The notes: generated by a model from the letters alone, not told the origin. DNA of 64,000 nt from an uncultured Phascolarctobacterium sp. (GCA_958448515.1 CAUDEF010000003.1:62001-126000), one strand, 5' to 3'. Shown: positions 43,929 through 53,716, numbered from the stretch's first letter. Translations and numbers: made by a program.

Positions 43929-45306
43929 GACTTTTATTCTCCATTTCCAAAACTAATTTTTCGCCAACTTTATAAACATCACCTGCACCGATAGTCATAA
44001 CCAGATCGCCGGCTTTAACTGTATCGAGCAGATATTTTTCAACGTCCGCAAGAGAAGATATATATTTTACATTGTTCTGACCTGCCTCCGCAACACCAGC
44101 AGCTAAATTTTCACTGGTGATTCCGTCGATAGCATCTTCTCCTGCTGCATATATGTCCGTAAGAATAATTTCATCACAATCAGCAAAACATTTACAGAAA
44201 TCATCAAACAATAACTTGGTTCTGCTGTATCTATGAGGCTGAAATACACAAATCAATCTTTCTGATCTTGTTTGCCGTGCAGCCTTTAATGTTACTCCTA
44301 TTTCAGTAGGATGATGAGCGTAATCATCTACAACCCAAACGCCTTTAACTTTGCCTTTTGTTTCAAAGCGACGCTTTGCACCGCCAAACTTTGCCAAAGA
44401 CTTCAGTATATCTTCCACACTTACATTCATTTCTCTGCCAACAGCAAATGCACCAACTGAATTTAATACATTATGCCTTCCAGGAACAATAAGTCTTACA
44501 TCAGTTACAAAATCACCTTTGTAAGACAGTTTATAATTAGTTCCATCGGCATTATAAACAATATCAGCAGCTGTATAATCAGCATCAGTTTCATCAATTC
44601 CATAACTTATAACGCATTGGTCTGTCTCTGAAGCCAGCTTTTTTACCTTCTCGTTATCAATACATAAGACAGCTTTTCCACCTGGTTTCAAATTAGCTAA
44701 AAACTGTTTAAAAGCTGCATAGATATTTTCTTCACTGCCATAGTGATCCATATGGTCATTTTCAATATTAGTGATTAAAGCAATACTGGAATTAAACTTT
44801 AAAAAAGAGCCGTCACTTTCATCTGCTTCAGCAACGACAAATTTCCCTTCACCATTTCTTGCGTTGCCTCCCAGACTGCTTACTTCACCGCCAATCACAA
44901 TTGTCGGATCACAGCCCCCTTCTGCAGCAATGCAGGAAATCATCGCGCTTGTAGTTGTTTTTCCATGAGCACCTGCAACAGCTATACCGTCAGCAGCATT
45001 TAAAATTTCTGCCAGCACGTCACTTCTGTGCAAAACTGGAATATTAAGTTTTCTTGCTTCCACCAACTCTTCGTTATCCTGATGGATAGCTGTAGAAATT
45101 ACCACCGCATCTACATCATGGACCTGCTCTTTTTTATGTCCGATATAAACAACTGCACCTTCATCCTGCAGGTGTTTTGACATTCTGCTTAAACCAAGGT
45201 CTGACCCGCTTACGTGATAGCCTCTTTTTAAAAGCACATAAGCAATAGCACTCATGCCTGCGCCACCGATGCCAATAAAATGTATATTATGTAAATCTTT
45301 TATCAC
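43921..45306 (-). CDS. murC: UDP-N-acetylmuramate-L-alanine ligase
   Basis: MurC adds L-Ala to UDP-MurNAc. The 461-residue ligase has the Rossmann GIGGAGMSAIA, P-loop GAHGKTTTSAM, ITNIENDHMDHYG and DDYAHHPTEI motifs. It follows murG and overlaps ddl by 8 bases. Confidence 0.98.
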   Translation of the reverse strand: MIKDLHNIHFIGIGGAGMSAIAYVLLKRGYHVSGSDLGLSRMSKHLQDEGAVVYIGHKKEQVHDVDAVVISTAIHQDNEELVEARKLNIPVLHRSDVLAEILNAADGIAVAGAHGKTTTSAMISCIAAEGGCDPTIVIGGEVSSLGGNARNGEGKFVVAEADESDGSFLKFNSSIALITNIENDHMDHYGSEENIYAAFKQFLANLKPGGKAVLCIDNEKVKKLASETDQCVISYGIDETDADYTAADIVYNADGTNYKLSYKGDFVTDVRLIVPGRHNVLNSVGAFAVGREMNVSVEDILKSLAKFGGAKRRFETKGKVKGVWVVDDYAHHPTEIGVTLKAARQTRSERLICVFQPHRYSRTKLLFDDFCKCFADCDEIILTDIYAAGEDAIDGITSENLAAGVAEAGQNNVKYISSLADVEKYLLDTVKAGDLVMTIGAGDVYKVGEKLVLEMENKSHE

Positions 45307-45320
45307 AAAAAAGCCTCCAG

Positions 45321-46421
45321 TTATTTTACTAATTCCAAGGCCTGCCTGGCAATAACCATAGCTGCTTCAGGCTTGCCCAAAGCCCTGGCAGCATCCTGCA
45401 TCATCTGTAACTCACTTTTATGTACAAGCAGATGTTCAATAGCTTCCAAAAGCTTTTCTCCATCTACATCTTTATCCAAAATTACTTTTGCCGCGCCCTG
45501 AGCTTCTATCGCTCTGGCATTAAATTCCTGATGATTTGCTGTAGCATAGGGATAGGGAATCAAAATAGACGGTATTCCTTTAGCCATTAACTCAGCCAGG
45601 CCTATTGCACCTGCTCTGAAAACAGCAAGATCAGCTGCAGCTAAAGCTGCCGGCATATTATGCAAATAAGGTTTTATGATTATATTATCTCCAACTCCGC
45701 CTTTTTCAGCAATATCAGACATATATTGTTCATAATTGGCATCGCCAGTTACATGTAAAACCTGCACATCATGTCTTTCTGAAAGCAAAACTTCCGCTTC
45801 CAGCATTGCATTATTTATACTTCTTGCTCCTCTGCTGCCGCCGGAAACCAAAATAGTTTTCTTCGCCGGATCAAGCCCCAGCTCTGCAACAGCATCTTCA
45901 CGACCGTAGGCTAAAATCTCACTTCTGATAGGATTGCCCGTATATTGTTTTTCCACTTTATTGAAAAAATACTTGCCTGCTTCCTTATAACCAAGAAATA
46001 CTTTTTCTACATAGCGGGATAATATCTTATTAGTTATACCAGGCATTGCATTCTGTTCCTGAATACATGTAGGTATTCCCTTCAACGCAGCCATAAAAAC
46101 AACAGGTCCGCATACATAACCTCCGGTACCTATTACTAAATCAGGATTTATGCTGTTTATAAGTTTATACGCATCATATAATCCCTGAAAAAGTTTTACT
46201 CCGCTGCGCAAAGTATCAATACTCAAACTGCGTCTGAATCCGGCAACTTCTATATACTTGATATCATAACCGTACCGGGGAACAATATTTTTTTCCAAGC
46301 CCTGCTTTGTACCAATAAAGGTAATATCTATTTGGGGATCGATTTTTTTCAACTGATCTGCGATAGTTAATGCCGGATAAATATGTCCACCGGTACCACC
46401 GCCGGAAAGTACAACTTTCAA
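45321..46421 (-). CDS. murG: UDP-GlcNAc:lipid I GlcNAc-transferase MurG
   Basis: MurG makes lipid II at the inner membrane face. The 366 residues contain GGGTGGHIYPALTIAD, GTGGYVCGPV, EQNAMPGITN, VSGGSRGARSIN and FRAGAIGLAELMAKG, all typical. It lies between murD and murC; ftsW, usually between them, is missing. Confidence 0.98.
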   Translation of the reverse strand: MKVVLSGGGTGGHIYPALTIADQLKKIDPQIDITFIGTKQGLEKNIVPRYGYDIKYIEVAGFRRSLSIDTLRSGVKLFQGLYDAYKLINSINPDLVIGTGGYVCGPVVFMAALKGIPTCIQEQNAMPGITNKILSRYVEKVFLGYKEAGKYFFNKVEKQYTGNPIRSEILAYGREDAVAELGLDPAKKTILVSGGSRGARSINNAMLEAEVLLSERHDVQVLHVTGDANYEQYMSDIAEKGGVGDNIIIKPYLHNMPAALAAADLAVFRAGAIGLAELMAKGIPSILIPYPYATANHQEFNARAIEAQGAAKVILDKDVDGEKLLEAIEHLLVHKSELQMMQDAARALGKPEAAMVIARQALELVK

Positions 46422-46440
46422 AATTCTGCCTCCTAAACTG

Positions 46441-47793
46441 TTATTTTAATTTCTGTACTAATTTTTTAAAATAACGTCCGCGTTCGGGATAATTTTTAAA
46501 CATATCAAAAGAAGAACATGCTGGTGATAACAATACAACCTGCGGTTCTGCTGCAATCTCATATGCTTTATTTACTGCCTCAGCAAAAGAGTCAACTAAA
46601 ATAATATTTTTAACTCCGCATTTTAAGGCAGTATCATTAAAACGCTCTCTTGCTTCACCTAACAAAATGAGAGTATCCGTTTTTTCTCTGACAAGATTCA
46701 TCATCGGTTCAAGCTCTGTCATTTTATCATGTCCGCCAGCCAGTAAAATAATATGACCGTTCGGAAAAGCCTCCAGAGCTTTTATTGTAGAATCGGTATT
46801 GGTAGCCTTAGAGTCATTATAATAAGAAACTCCGTTTATAGTAGCAACATACTCCAGTCTATGCTCCACACTGTGAAAATTACGCAGTACATCTGCAATA
46901 TCAGAAATCCTGACACCTGCAAAATAGCCGCAGGCAATTGCAGCCAACACATTTTCTTCATTGTGGCCGCCAAATAAATGCAGTTCATTTTTATTGCATA
47001 CAGGAATTATATTACCGTTCCACTTAATAGTAAAGATATCATTATCTAAAAAAATACCCTGATCTAATATATGCTTCCTGCTAAAAAAGCATACCTGTCC
47101 GTCTGTTTCTTCAGCCCAGGATTTTACTTCTTCATCATCATAATTCAAAACAGTAATCTGTGCAGAACTTTGATTTCTGAAAATATTCTTTTTGGCATCG
47201 CCATATGCTTTCATTGTATGATGACGTTCCAGATGATCCGGCGTAAGGTTAAGCACAACTGCAATATCAGGACTGAAGCTCTTTACAAATTCCAGCTGAA
47301 AACTGGAAAGTTCCGCAGCAAGCCAGCTGTTTTCATCAAGCGGCTCTGTTTCCTTGGAAAGAGCAAAGCCAATATTGCCGCCTACCGCAGAATTTACCGG
47401 CAGCCTTTTTAAAAGCTCACCAACTAATGTTGTTGTTGTCGTTTTGCCATTGGTACCGGTAATCGCAGCTATATGTCCCTTATATAATCTGCCGGCATAT
47501 TCTACTTCGCTTATAACTTCTATACCCATTTGCTGCGCCAGAAGAACATTACTGTTATCACCTGGTACACCGGGAGAAAGTATAAGTAAATCTGCCGCAT
47601 CAATAACATCAGAAAAATTTCCGCAAACCAGTCCGCCGCCGTTTTTTACCAGCGCGTTAAGTAAATCTGCCTCTATTTCACATTCATTATCATTATATAA
47701 ATAGACCCTTGCTCCATGTTTTAGCAGTACCTCAGCAGCACCCTTGCCGCTTATTCCGGCACCGTAAACAATTACTGTCTTTTGTTCAGACAT
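46441..47793 (-). CDS. murD: UDP-N-acetylmuramoylalanine-D-glutamate ligase
   Basis: MurD adds D-Glu. The 450-residue ligase has GAGISGKGAAEVL, GTNGKTTTTTLVG, LNLTPDHLERH, VEHRLEYV and YNDSKATNTD. The ATG at 47793 follows AGGAGGACTGA; the longer start at 47892 would add 33 residues that are not typical. It follows mraY by 11 bases. Confidence 0.98.
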   Translation of the reverse strand: MSEQKTVIVYGAGISGKGAAEVLLKHGARVYLYNDNECEIEADLLNALVKNGGGLVCGNFSDVIDAADLLILSPGVPGDNSNVLLAQQMGIEVISEVEYAGRLYKGHIAAITGTNGKTTTTTLVGELLKRLPVNSAVGGNIGFALSKETEPLDENSWLAAELSSFQLEFVKSFSPDIAVVLNLTPDHLERHHTMKAYGDAKKNIFRNQSSAQITVLNYDDEEVKSWAEETDGQVCFFSRKHILDQGIFLDNDIFTIKWNGNIIPVCNKNELHLFGGHNEENVLAAIACGYFAGVRISDIADVLRNFHSVEHRLEYVATINGVSYYNDSKATNTDSTIKALEAFPNGHIILLAGGHDKMTELEPMMNLVREKTDTLILLGEARERFNDTALKCGVKNIILVDSFAEAVNKAYEIAAEPQVVLLSPACSSFDMFKNYPERGRYFKKLVQKLK

Positions 47794-47804
47794 TTTCAGT
47801 CCTC

Positions 47805-48764
47805 CTATTTTATATACCACAAACCTAAAGAAATAAGAGAAAGTACGCAGCTGACCCCTGTAAATACAGCTACAACTTTTGTTTCTTTCCATCCACCCAG
47901 TTCAAAATGATGGTGGATTGGGCTCATGCGAAAAATTTTCTTACCCTTAGTTAATCTAAAATAAGTAACCTGAATTATAACTGACGCTGCCTCAGCAACA
48001 TAGATACCTCCAAGGATAATAAGCAGTAACTCTGTCTGTGTTAAAAGCGCCAGAGCAGCAACTGCTCCGCCTAAAGCCAGTGAGCCTGTATCTCCCATAA
48101 ATACTTTTGCCGGGTAACGATTAAAAAACAAAAATCCCACACAGGCGCCTGCAACAGCCACTGCAAAGCCGCCTAAATCAGCCATTCCGCTCATATAAGC
48201 AATAGCAGCAAATACGATTGTTACCGGAATACTGACAAAAGAAACAAGACCATCCAAACCATCAGTCAGATTTACAGCATTAGTAGTTCCAACCAGAAGC
48301 AGAAAAGCAATAATGTAGTAACCCATACCTAAATCTACAAAAACATCTGTTCCCGGAATCCACAATGTCTGATGCCCGCCGTGTGATTCTGCAAAATATA
48401 CATAAGCACCAGCCAATATAAATTGCATTAAAAACTTCTGCACGGCAGTCAGTCCAAGGTTTCTTTTCATAACTACTTTAATATAGTCATCAATAAAACC
48501 AATTACCGCGTGACCAAAAGTCAGAACCAGCGCAATAACTACTGCAGGTGTAATATCACCCCATACCCATACCGAACTGGCAATGGCAGCAAGCATCATT
48601 ATACCGCCCATGGTAGGTGTTCCGCTCTTTTTCATATGATTCTTTGGTCCGCATTCTCTTATGCTCTGACCAAATTTAAGCTTGTGTAAAAAAGGAATTA
48701 AAACAGGACCTATAATTACACAGATTATTACTGATGTTATGAACATCCCAAACAAAGATAACAT
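47805..48764 (-). CDS. mraY: Phospho-N-acetylmuramoyl-pentapeptide transferase
   Basis: MraY makes lipid I on undecaprenyl phosphate. The 319-residue, about 10-helix protein carries GTPTMGGI, DDYIKVVMKRN, NLTDGLDGL, FMGDTGSLALGG and the HHHFELGGW cytoplasmic loop. Start is ATG with an A-rich ribosome site. Confidence 0.98.
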   Translation of the reverse strand: MLSLFGMFITSVIICVIIGPVLIPFLHKLKFGQSIRECGPKNHMKKSGTPTMGGIMMLAAIASSVWVWGDITPAVVIALVLTFGHAVIGFIDDYIKVVMKRNLGLTAVQKFLMQFILAGAYVYFAESHGGHQTLWIPGTDVFVDLGMGYYIIAFLLLVGTTNAVNLTDGLDGLVSFVSIPVTIVFAAIAYMSGMADLGGFAVAVAGACVGFLFFNRYPAKVFMGDTGSLALGGAVAALALLTQTELLLIILGGIYVAEAASVIIQVTYFRLTKGKKIFRMSPIHHHFELGGWKETKVVAVFTGVSCVLSLISLGLWYIK

Positions 48765-48781
48765 TATTGACCTCTCAAATT

Positions 48782-50152
48782 TTATTTAAACAATTCCAGC
48801 ATTTTATCTGCCTGCATTGAGCGTGATCCTTTCAAAAGAATAATATCGCCGCTTTTTGCCATCTGACGCAGTACATCAGAAGCCTCCTGCCTGTCTTTGC
48901 AGTGCATTACGTCTGCTCCCATTTTTTTAGCTTCATCACTTATAAATGCAGCCTCATCACCATAAGTAAGGATAAAATCAGTACCATTTTCAACGGCCAG
49001 CTGTCCAACTTTTCTGTGACTGCTTTCAGAAATATGACCAAGCTCCAGCATGTCAGCCAAAACAGCCACAGATCTGCTTCCCGGAGCAGCTTTTTTAGCC
49101 TCGGCAAGAGTTTTTAAAGCAGCCTCCATAGAGGCAGGACTGGCATTATAAGCATCATTGATAAAAGTTATATCGCCTATGTATACAATCTCCTGTCTGC
49201 TGCCGGTTAGACGTGCAGTAGCAAGTGCTCTGGCGCTGTCTTCTGCAGCAACTCCATAGCAGGCTGCACCGGCAATAGCAGAAAGCGCATTATAAACATT
49301 ATGCTCACCAATAAGCTGCAATTTTACTTCAATTTCTTTGCCTGTACTTTTTTCAATACAGGTAAATACAGTTCCCAGTGCGGAAGTTCTGATATTGCAG
49401 CCCTGATAGTCACAAATATCAGATAAGCCAAAATACACAACTTTTGCTTTAGTTTTCTGAGCAGCAGCCTTTACATATTCGTTATCGCCATTCAAAACAG
49501 CAAAACCATTTTCAGGCAAATCAACAACTATCTCACTTTTAGCTTTGCCAATATTTTCCATACTGCCCAAAAGTTCCATATGTGTTTCTCCAACATTGGT
49601 AATTAATCCGCTGTCAGGCTCAGCAATTTCACAAAGCTCTGCAATCTGTCCAAGTCCACGCATACCCATTTCAACAACAGCTATGTCAGTATCAGAAGTA
49701 ATACTGAATAAAGTTTTCGGCAGGCCAATCTCATTATTAAAATTTCCCTGTGTTTTAAGTACTTTATATTTAGACGCAAGGCAGGCAGCCAGAAGATCTT
49801 TAGTAGAAGTCTTGCCATTAGAGCCTGTTACAGCAAAAACTTTCAGATTTTTGAAACTTTTGCGATAATAATTTGCCAGCTGCTGATAAGCCTTTAAAGT
49901 GTCTTCAACCTCAAATACAGGTATTTCCCCGGAAATATCCTGTACCTTTCTGGAAACCATTACTCCTCCTGCACCGGCAGCAACAGCTTTAAGGCAATAA
50001 TCATGACCGTCAAAATTCTCTCCCGCCAAAGCTACAAAAAGTTCCCCCTTCTGCACATTACGGGAGTCAGTTGTAATTCCGCTGAATTCAACTTCAGGAC
50101 GCATTCCTCTGCTCAGCCCAAGAGCTTCTTCTATCTGACTTATAGTAATCAT
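48782..50152 (-). CDS. murF: UDP-N-acetylmuramoyl-tripeptide-D-alanyl-D-alanine ligase
   Basis: MurF attaches D-Ala-D-Ala. The 456 residues include TDSRNVQKGELFVAL, GSNGKTSTKDLLAA, ITNVGETHMELLGS and NDAYNASPASMEAAL. The ATG directly follows the murE stop (TAAATG), so the two genes are coupled. Confidence 0.98.
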   Translation of the reverse strand: MITISQIEEALGLSRGMRPEVEFSGITTDSRNVQKGELFVALAGENFDGHDYCLKAVAAGAGGVMVSRKVQDISGEIPVFEVEDTLKAYQQLANYYRKSFKNLKVFAVTGSNGKTSTKDLLAACLASKYKVLKTQGNFNNEIGLPKTLFSITSDTDIAVVEMGMRGLGQIAELCEIAEPDSGLITNVGETHMELLGSMENIGKAKSEIVVDLPENGFAVLNGDNEYVKAAAQKTKAKVVYFGLSDICDYQGCNIRTSALGTVFTCIEKSTGKEIEVKLQLIGEHNVYNALSAIAGAACYGVAAEDSARALATARLTGSRQEIVYIGDITFINDAYNASPASMEAALKTLAEAKKAAPGSRSVAVLADMLELGHISESSHRKVGQLAVENGTDFILTYGDEAAFISDEAKKMGADVMHCKDRQEASDVLRQMAKSGDIILLKGSRSMQADKMLELFK

Positions 50153-51634
50153 TTATTTGTCACTCCAATACTCCATAACAACTTCTCTGTCGTCAAAGTG
50201 AATAGTACGATCTTTTAAAATCTGATATGTTTCGTGGCCTTTGCCGGCAAGCATAATTACATCATCAGCACCTGCATTAGCCAGTGCATATTCAATAGCC
50301 TGGCGTCTGTCGCTGAAGCGCTCTACCTTTTTGCCGGCAGGTACATTCTGCAAAGCAGTAAAAATTTCATCAATAATCGCCTCAGGATCTTCTGTACGCG
50401 GATTGTCAGAAGTAACAATAACATTATCCGCAAGTTCAAGAGCTATCTGACCCATAATAGGACGTTTTTTGTTGTCTCTGTCACCGCCGCAGCCAAAGAC
50501 AGCCCATAATCTGCCTTTGGTAATCAAACGGGCAGTATTCAGTACATTCTCCAAACCATCAGGAGTATGTGCATAGTCAACAATAACAGTATACGGCTGA
50601 CCTGCCTCTACCAGCTGAAAACGTCCGGGAACTCCGTCAAATCCATCCAGAACATCACAGATAATATTTTTATCAATTTTTTCTGCCAGCATGGCAGCAA
50701 CGGCAGCCATGACATTATAAACATTAAATTCCCCTGTAATTTTGAGATTTAAATTCATTTCCCCTATCGGTGTATGCAGATTAAGCTGCATATGTTTTGC
50801 TTCTACGGTAAAACTCAGAGGATAGATGTCATTGCTTTCATCCTTGCCATAGCTGATGGTATTTACTTTGGTTCTTGCTTTGATAATGGCAGAACTTGGA
50901 TCATCCATGTTGAAAACTGCATTTTTATTGGCTTTTTGTCCCTCTGCAAGATGTTCAAACAAAATACTTTTTGCATCTCTGTAATTTTCTAAAGTTTTAT
51001 GAAAATCCAGATGATCCTGAGTAATATTTGTCAAAACCGCGCAGTCATACTCACATCCGGCAACACGATTTAAAGCCAGAGCATGAGAAGAAACTTCCAT
51101 TACCACATAATCACAGCCAGCCTGCTCCATAGCATATAAAGCTTTCTGCAAATCCACAACATCGGGTGTGGTATTATGAGCTTCAGTAACTTCATCTTCA
51201 ATCATAATATTTATAGTACCAATTAAACCAACTTTGTAACCTGCGCGTCTGAGTATAAGACGAATTATATTTGTTGTTGTTGTCTTGCCGTTAGTACCGG
51301 TTACACCAATCATGCGCATCTTTTTGCCGGGATAGTCAAAGAAAAACGGCACAATCTCTTCCATCGCAGTTCTTGTATCTTCAACCTGCAAAATTGTCAT
51401 TCCGTCAGGAATTTCTTCCGGCATATCTTCAACTAAAGCCGCTGCAGCACCTTTCTGAGCTGCCATCGGCAAAAATTTATGTCCATCAACAGTAGCGCCT
51501 TTTAAACAAATGAACAAAGAGCCCTCTTCAGCAGCTCTGGAATCTGCTGTAACATCAGTAATAATTTTATTAACATCACCAATTACTTTAACTTTTAGTA
51601 ACTTATCTACAAGTACGGATAATTGCTTTTGCAT
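50153..51634 (-). CDS. murE: UDP-MurNAc-L-Ala-D-Glu:meso-diaminopimelate ligase
   Basis: MurE adds the third residue. The 493-residue protein has ADSRAAEEGSLFICL, GTNGKTTTTNIIR, LTNITQDHLDFH, VDYAHTPDGLENVL and VTSDNPRTEDP; the DNPR motif marks meso-diaminopimelate rather than lysine enzymes. The ATG at 51634 is preceded by GGAGG with 8 nt spacing; an upstream start at 51649 is less likely. A possible own promoter lies in the 80-base gap to ftsL. Confidence 0.97.
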   Translation of the reverse strand: MQKQLSVLVDKLLKVKVIGDVNKIITDVTADSRAAEEGSLFICLKGATVDGHKFLPMAAQKGAAAALVEDMPEEIPDGMTILQVEDTRTAMEEIVPFFFDYPGKKMRMIGVTGTNGKTTTTNIIRLILRRAGYKVGLIGTINIMIEDEVTEAHNTTPDVVDLQKALYAMEQAGCDYVVMEVSSHALALNRVAGCEYDCAVLTNITQDHLDFHKTLENYRDAKSILFEHLAEGQKANKNAVFNMDDPSSAIIKARTKVNTISYGKDESNDIYPLSFTVEAKHMQLNLHTPIGEMNLNLKITGEFNVYNVMAAVAAMLAEKIDKNIICDVLDGFDGVPGRFQLVEAGQPYTVIVDYAHTPDGLENVLNTARLITKGRLWAVFGCGGDRDNKKRPIMGQIALELADNVIVTSDNPRTEDPEAIIDEIFTALQNVPAGKKVERFSDRRQAIEYALANAGADDVIMLAGKGHETYQILKDRTIHFDDREVVMEYWSDK

Positions 51635-51659
51635 AATATTGTCCTCCAAAATTGAAATG

Positions 51660-51703
51660 GCAGCCCTATAGGCTGCCTCCCAAAAATTCTCACTGAAATT
51701 ATA
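51660..51703 (-). promoter_or_regulatory. murE leader: extended -10 promoter and hairpin
   Basis: TGATATAAT (51706-51698) is an extended -10. It is followed in the leader by a GGCAGCC/GGCTGCC hairpin with no T tract. This suggests an internal promoter for murE and the genes after it; the hairpin may affect mRNA stability. Confidence 0.45.
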
Positions 51704-51729
51704 TCATAAAGTATCGCAAAAGGCTACGC

Positions 51730-52152
51730 CTATTTATCAGCTAAAGCATAAGTATTAGTATTCTTTACCGCACCTGATGCTTTAACATAAATATTACTGC
51801 GCGCCACATTCATCCCCAACTGCTTTTCAGCATAACCGATAATCCGATCAGGGCCTTTCAGCTGTTCTACTTCTATTTTCAATTCGTTATTTCTATTTAT
51901 AAGCTGCACTTCCTGCTGTTTTAAAGAAACAAGCTCATTACTGACATCAATCATTACTCCGCTTCTGATAACGGAAAACAGGTATGCTCCGAGCAAAACT
52001 GCAGCAACCATGCACACTCTGTTTAAAAATCGTCTGCTGTTGTTTTCCTGTTCTCTTTGAGCTCTCTTTTCAGCAAGGCTTGGCTTGGCATACTGGTATT
52101 GTTCTTCTTCCCAAGCATAGTTATCATATTTTTTAGCCAACACAGCTTTCAC
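51730..52152 (-). CDS. ftsL: FtsL-like cell division protein
   Basis: The 140-residue bitopic protein has a charged cytoplasmic N-terminus, one helix (about 46-62, VCMVAAVLLGAYLFSV) and a coiled coil (LKQQEVQLINRNNELKIEVEQL in part) ending in EKQLGM, as in FtsL/DivIC. In dcw clusters this is followed by ftsI, but here murE follows at once. It starts 4 bases after rsmH. Confidence 0.88.
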   Translation of the reverse strand: MKAVLAKKYDNYAWEEEQYQYAKPSLAEKRAQREQENNSRRFLNRVCMVAAVLLGAYLFSVIRSGVMIDVSNELVSLKQQEVQLINRNNELKIEVEQLKGPDRIIGYAEKQLGMNVARSNIYVKASGAVKNTNTYALADK

Positions 52153-52156
52153 ACCC

Positions 52157-53089
52157 TTAAATTTTTATCGCATACCTTAATCTTGCACTTCTTGAACGAG
52201 GATTTGCTTCAACCTCTCCTTTAGACGGCACAATGCTGCCTGCCTTTTTTAACAACGGCTTTTTGCCGCAAACGCAAACCGGCAACTGAGGAGGACAGGT
52301 ACATCCCTTTGCAAGCTCCGCAAAAACCTGTTTAATAATTCTGTCTTCCAGAGAATGGAATGTTATTACACCAATCCTGCCGCCGCTCTTTAAACGATCA
52401 ACCGCACTGCGCATTGTTTTCTCTAAAATACCCAGCTCATTATTTACTTCTATTCTGATAGCCTGAAAAGTTCTTTTAGCCGGATGGGGGCCATCAATTC
52501 TTGCACCTTTGGGAATCGCCCTCTTTATAATATCAACCAGCTGATAGGTAGTAACTATAGGCTGTTCCTGTCTGTACTTCACAATAAACTGAGCTATGCG
52601 CTTGCTCCAGCGCTCCTCTCCATATCTATGAATAATATCTGCCAGCTCCGTTTCTTTATAGTTATTCACTATATAGGCAGCGTCAAGTCTGGCATCTTTA
52701 TTCATTCTCATATCAAGAGGGCCGTCATGCATGTATGAAAATCCTCTTTCAGGAGTATCCAGCTGATAACTGGAAACACCAAGATCAAAAAATATCCCAT
52801 CAATCTTATCAATACCCATGTTATCTAAAACAGCAGTAAAATTTTCGAAATTTGACTTGGCTACGGCAGTATGGCATTTAAACTTACCAAGCAGTCTGGA
52901 GCTTGCGGCTGCAATAGCATCATCATCCTGATCAATACCAATGAGCATGCCGCTCTCATCAAGTTTTGACGCAAAGCCACAGCTATGTCCGGCACCACCC
53001 ATAGTGCAGTCCACATAAATGCCATTTTTATCTGTAATCAAAAAATCCACACTTTCATCAAAAAGTATGCTGACATGTTTAAATTCCAT
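52157..53089 (-). CDS. rsmH: 16S rRNA (cytosine1402-N4)-methyltransferase RsmH
   Basis: The 310-residue SAM enzyme, formerly MraW, has the binding block DCTMGGAGHS, DLGVSSYQLDTPERGFSY, FHSLEDRIIK and ANPRSRSARLRYA. Length is typical. It lies 19 bases after mraZ. Confidence 0.98.
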   Translation of the reverse strand: MEFKHVSILFDESVDFLITDKNGIYVDCTMGGAGHSCGFASKLDESGMLIGIDQDDDAIAAASSRLLGKFKCHTAVAKSNFENFTAVLDNMGIDKIDGIFFDLGVSSYQLDTPERGFSYMHDGPLDMRMNKDARLDAAYIVNNYKETELADIIHRYGEERWSKRIAQFIVKYRQEQPIVTTYQLVDIIKRAIPKGARIDGPHPAKRTFQAIRIEVNNELGILEKTMRSAVDRLKSGGRIGVITFHSLEDRIIKQVFAELAKGCTCPPQLPVCVCGKKPLLKKAGSIVPSKGEVEANPRSRSARLRYAIKI

Positions 53090-53108
53090 CTTTTTACCGC
53101 CTGTTTGC

Positions 53109-53540
53109 CTAAATTCCTAAATCAGCCAACTGTTCTGCCAGATCATTTACATCATCTGAAGCTTCTTCATTATACTCTGCCCACTTCTGAGCATCCCATA
53201 TCTCAGCTCTTGTTCCTACCCCAACTACTACAACATTTTTATCCAGTCCTGCATGAGCACGCAAATTAGCAGGGATAAGCACACGTCCCTGTTTATCGCA
53301 TTCCCCTTCACACGCTCCGCCAAATAAAAAACGGGTAAAGTCACGAGCTGTTTTTCTGCTCATGGGCAAGGATGAAAGTTTACTTTCCAGAATTTGCCAC
53401 TGCTGCAAATCGTAGACAAACAAACATCCATCAAGTCCTTTGGTAATAATAAACTTGCTGCCAAGATTATCACGCAGTTTAGCAGGCATAGCCAGACGAC
53501 CTTTAGGATCTATGGTGTGTTCATACTCTCCTAAAAGCAT
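53109..53540 (-). CDS. mraZ: Transcriptional regulator MraZ
   Basis: MraZ has two SpoVT/AbrB-like folds and autoregulates the dcw promoter. The 143 residues have the MLLGEYEHTIDPKGRLAMPA start and CDKQGRVLIPANLRAHAGL in the second half, which are the two DxxGR motifs. It is the first gene of the cluster and its promoter contains TGG-N7 direct repeats. Confidence 0.97.
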   Translation of the reverse strand: MLLGEYEHTIDPKGRLAMPAKLRDNLGSKFIITKGLDGCLFVYDLQQWQILESKLSSLPMSRKTARDFTRFLFGGACEGECDKQGRVLIPANLRAHAGLDKNVVVVGVGTRAEIWDAQKWAEYNEEASDDVNDLAEQLADLGI

Positions 53541-53558
53541 CCTGCTCGCCTCCTTTCA

Positions 53559-53609
53559 CCACTTTATACCACTTTTCTCCATTATACATATTTTTTCTCT
53601 AAAAAACAA
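53559..53609 (-). promoter_or_regulatory. mraZ promoter with MraZ-type direct repeats
   Basis: TTGTTT (53609-53604), 17 bases, TATAAT (53586-53581), then three TGG repeats spaced 10 bp apart at 53581-53579, 53571-53569 and 53561-53559 (TGGAGAAAAG, TGGTATAAAG, TGGTGAAAGG). Such repeats are the known type of MraZ binding site, and their position over the start region fits autorepression. Confidence 0.75.
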
Positions 53610-53686
53610 CATTATTGCCAAGTTCAGGAAAACTTTTTGTAAAATATAAATAATTTGTGAATAATGTCAAAAATATCAATAAATAA

Positions 53687-53716
53687 TTGTCTTTTTTCAT
53701 TAATAAATGATATAAT
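53687..53716 (+). promoter_or_regulatory. Promoter of the DUF1858 gene
   Basis: TTGTCT (53687-53692), 18 bases, TATAAT (53711-53716) with an extended TGA before it. Confidence 0.6.

Noticed and set aside
51660..51678. Hairpin before murE as a terminator
   Set aside because: No T tract follows it on either strand and the murE ribosome site comes right after.
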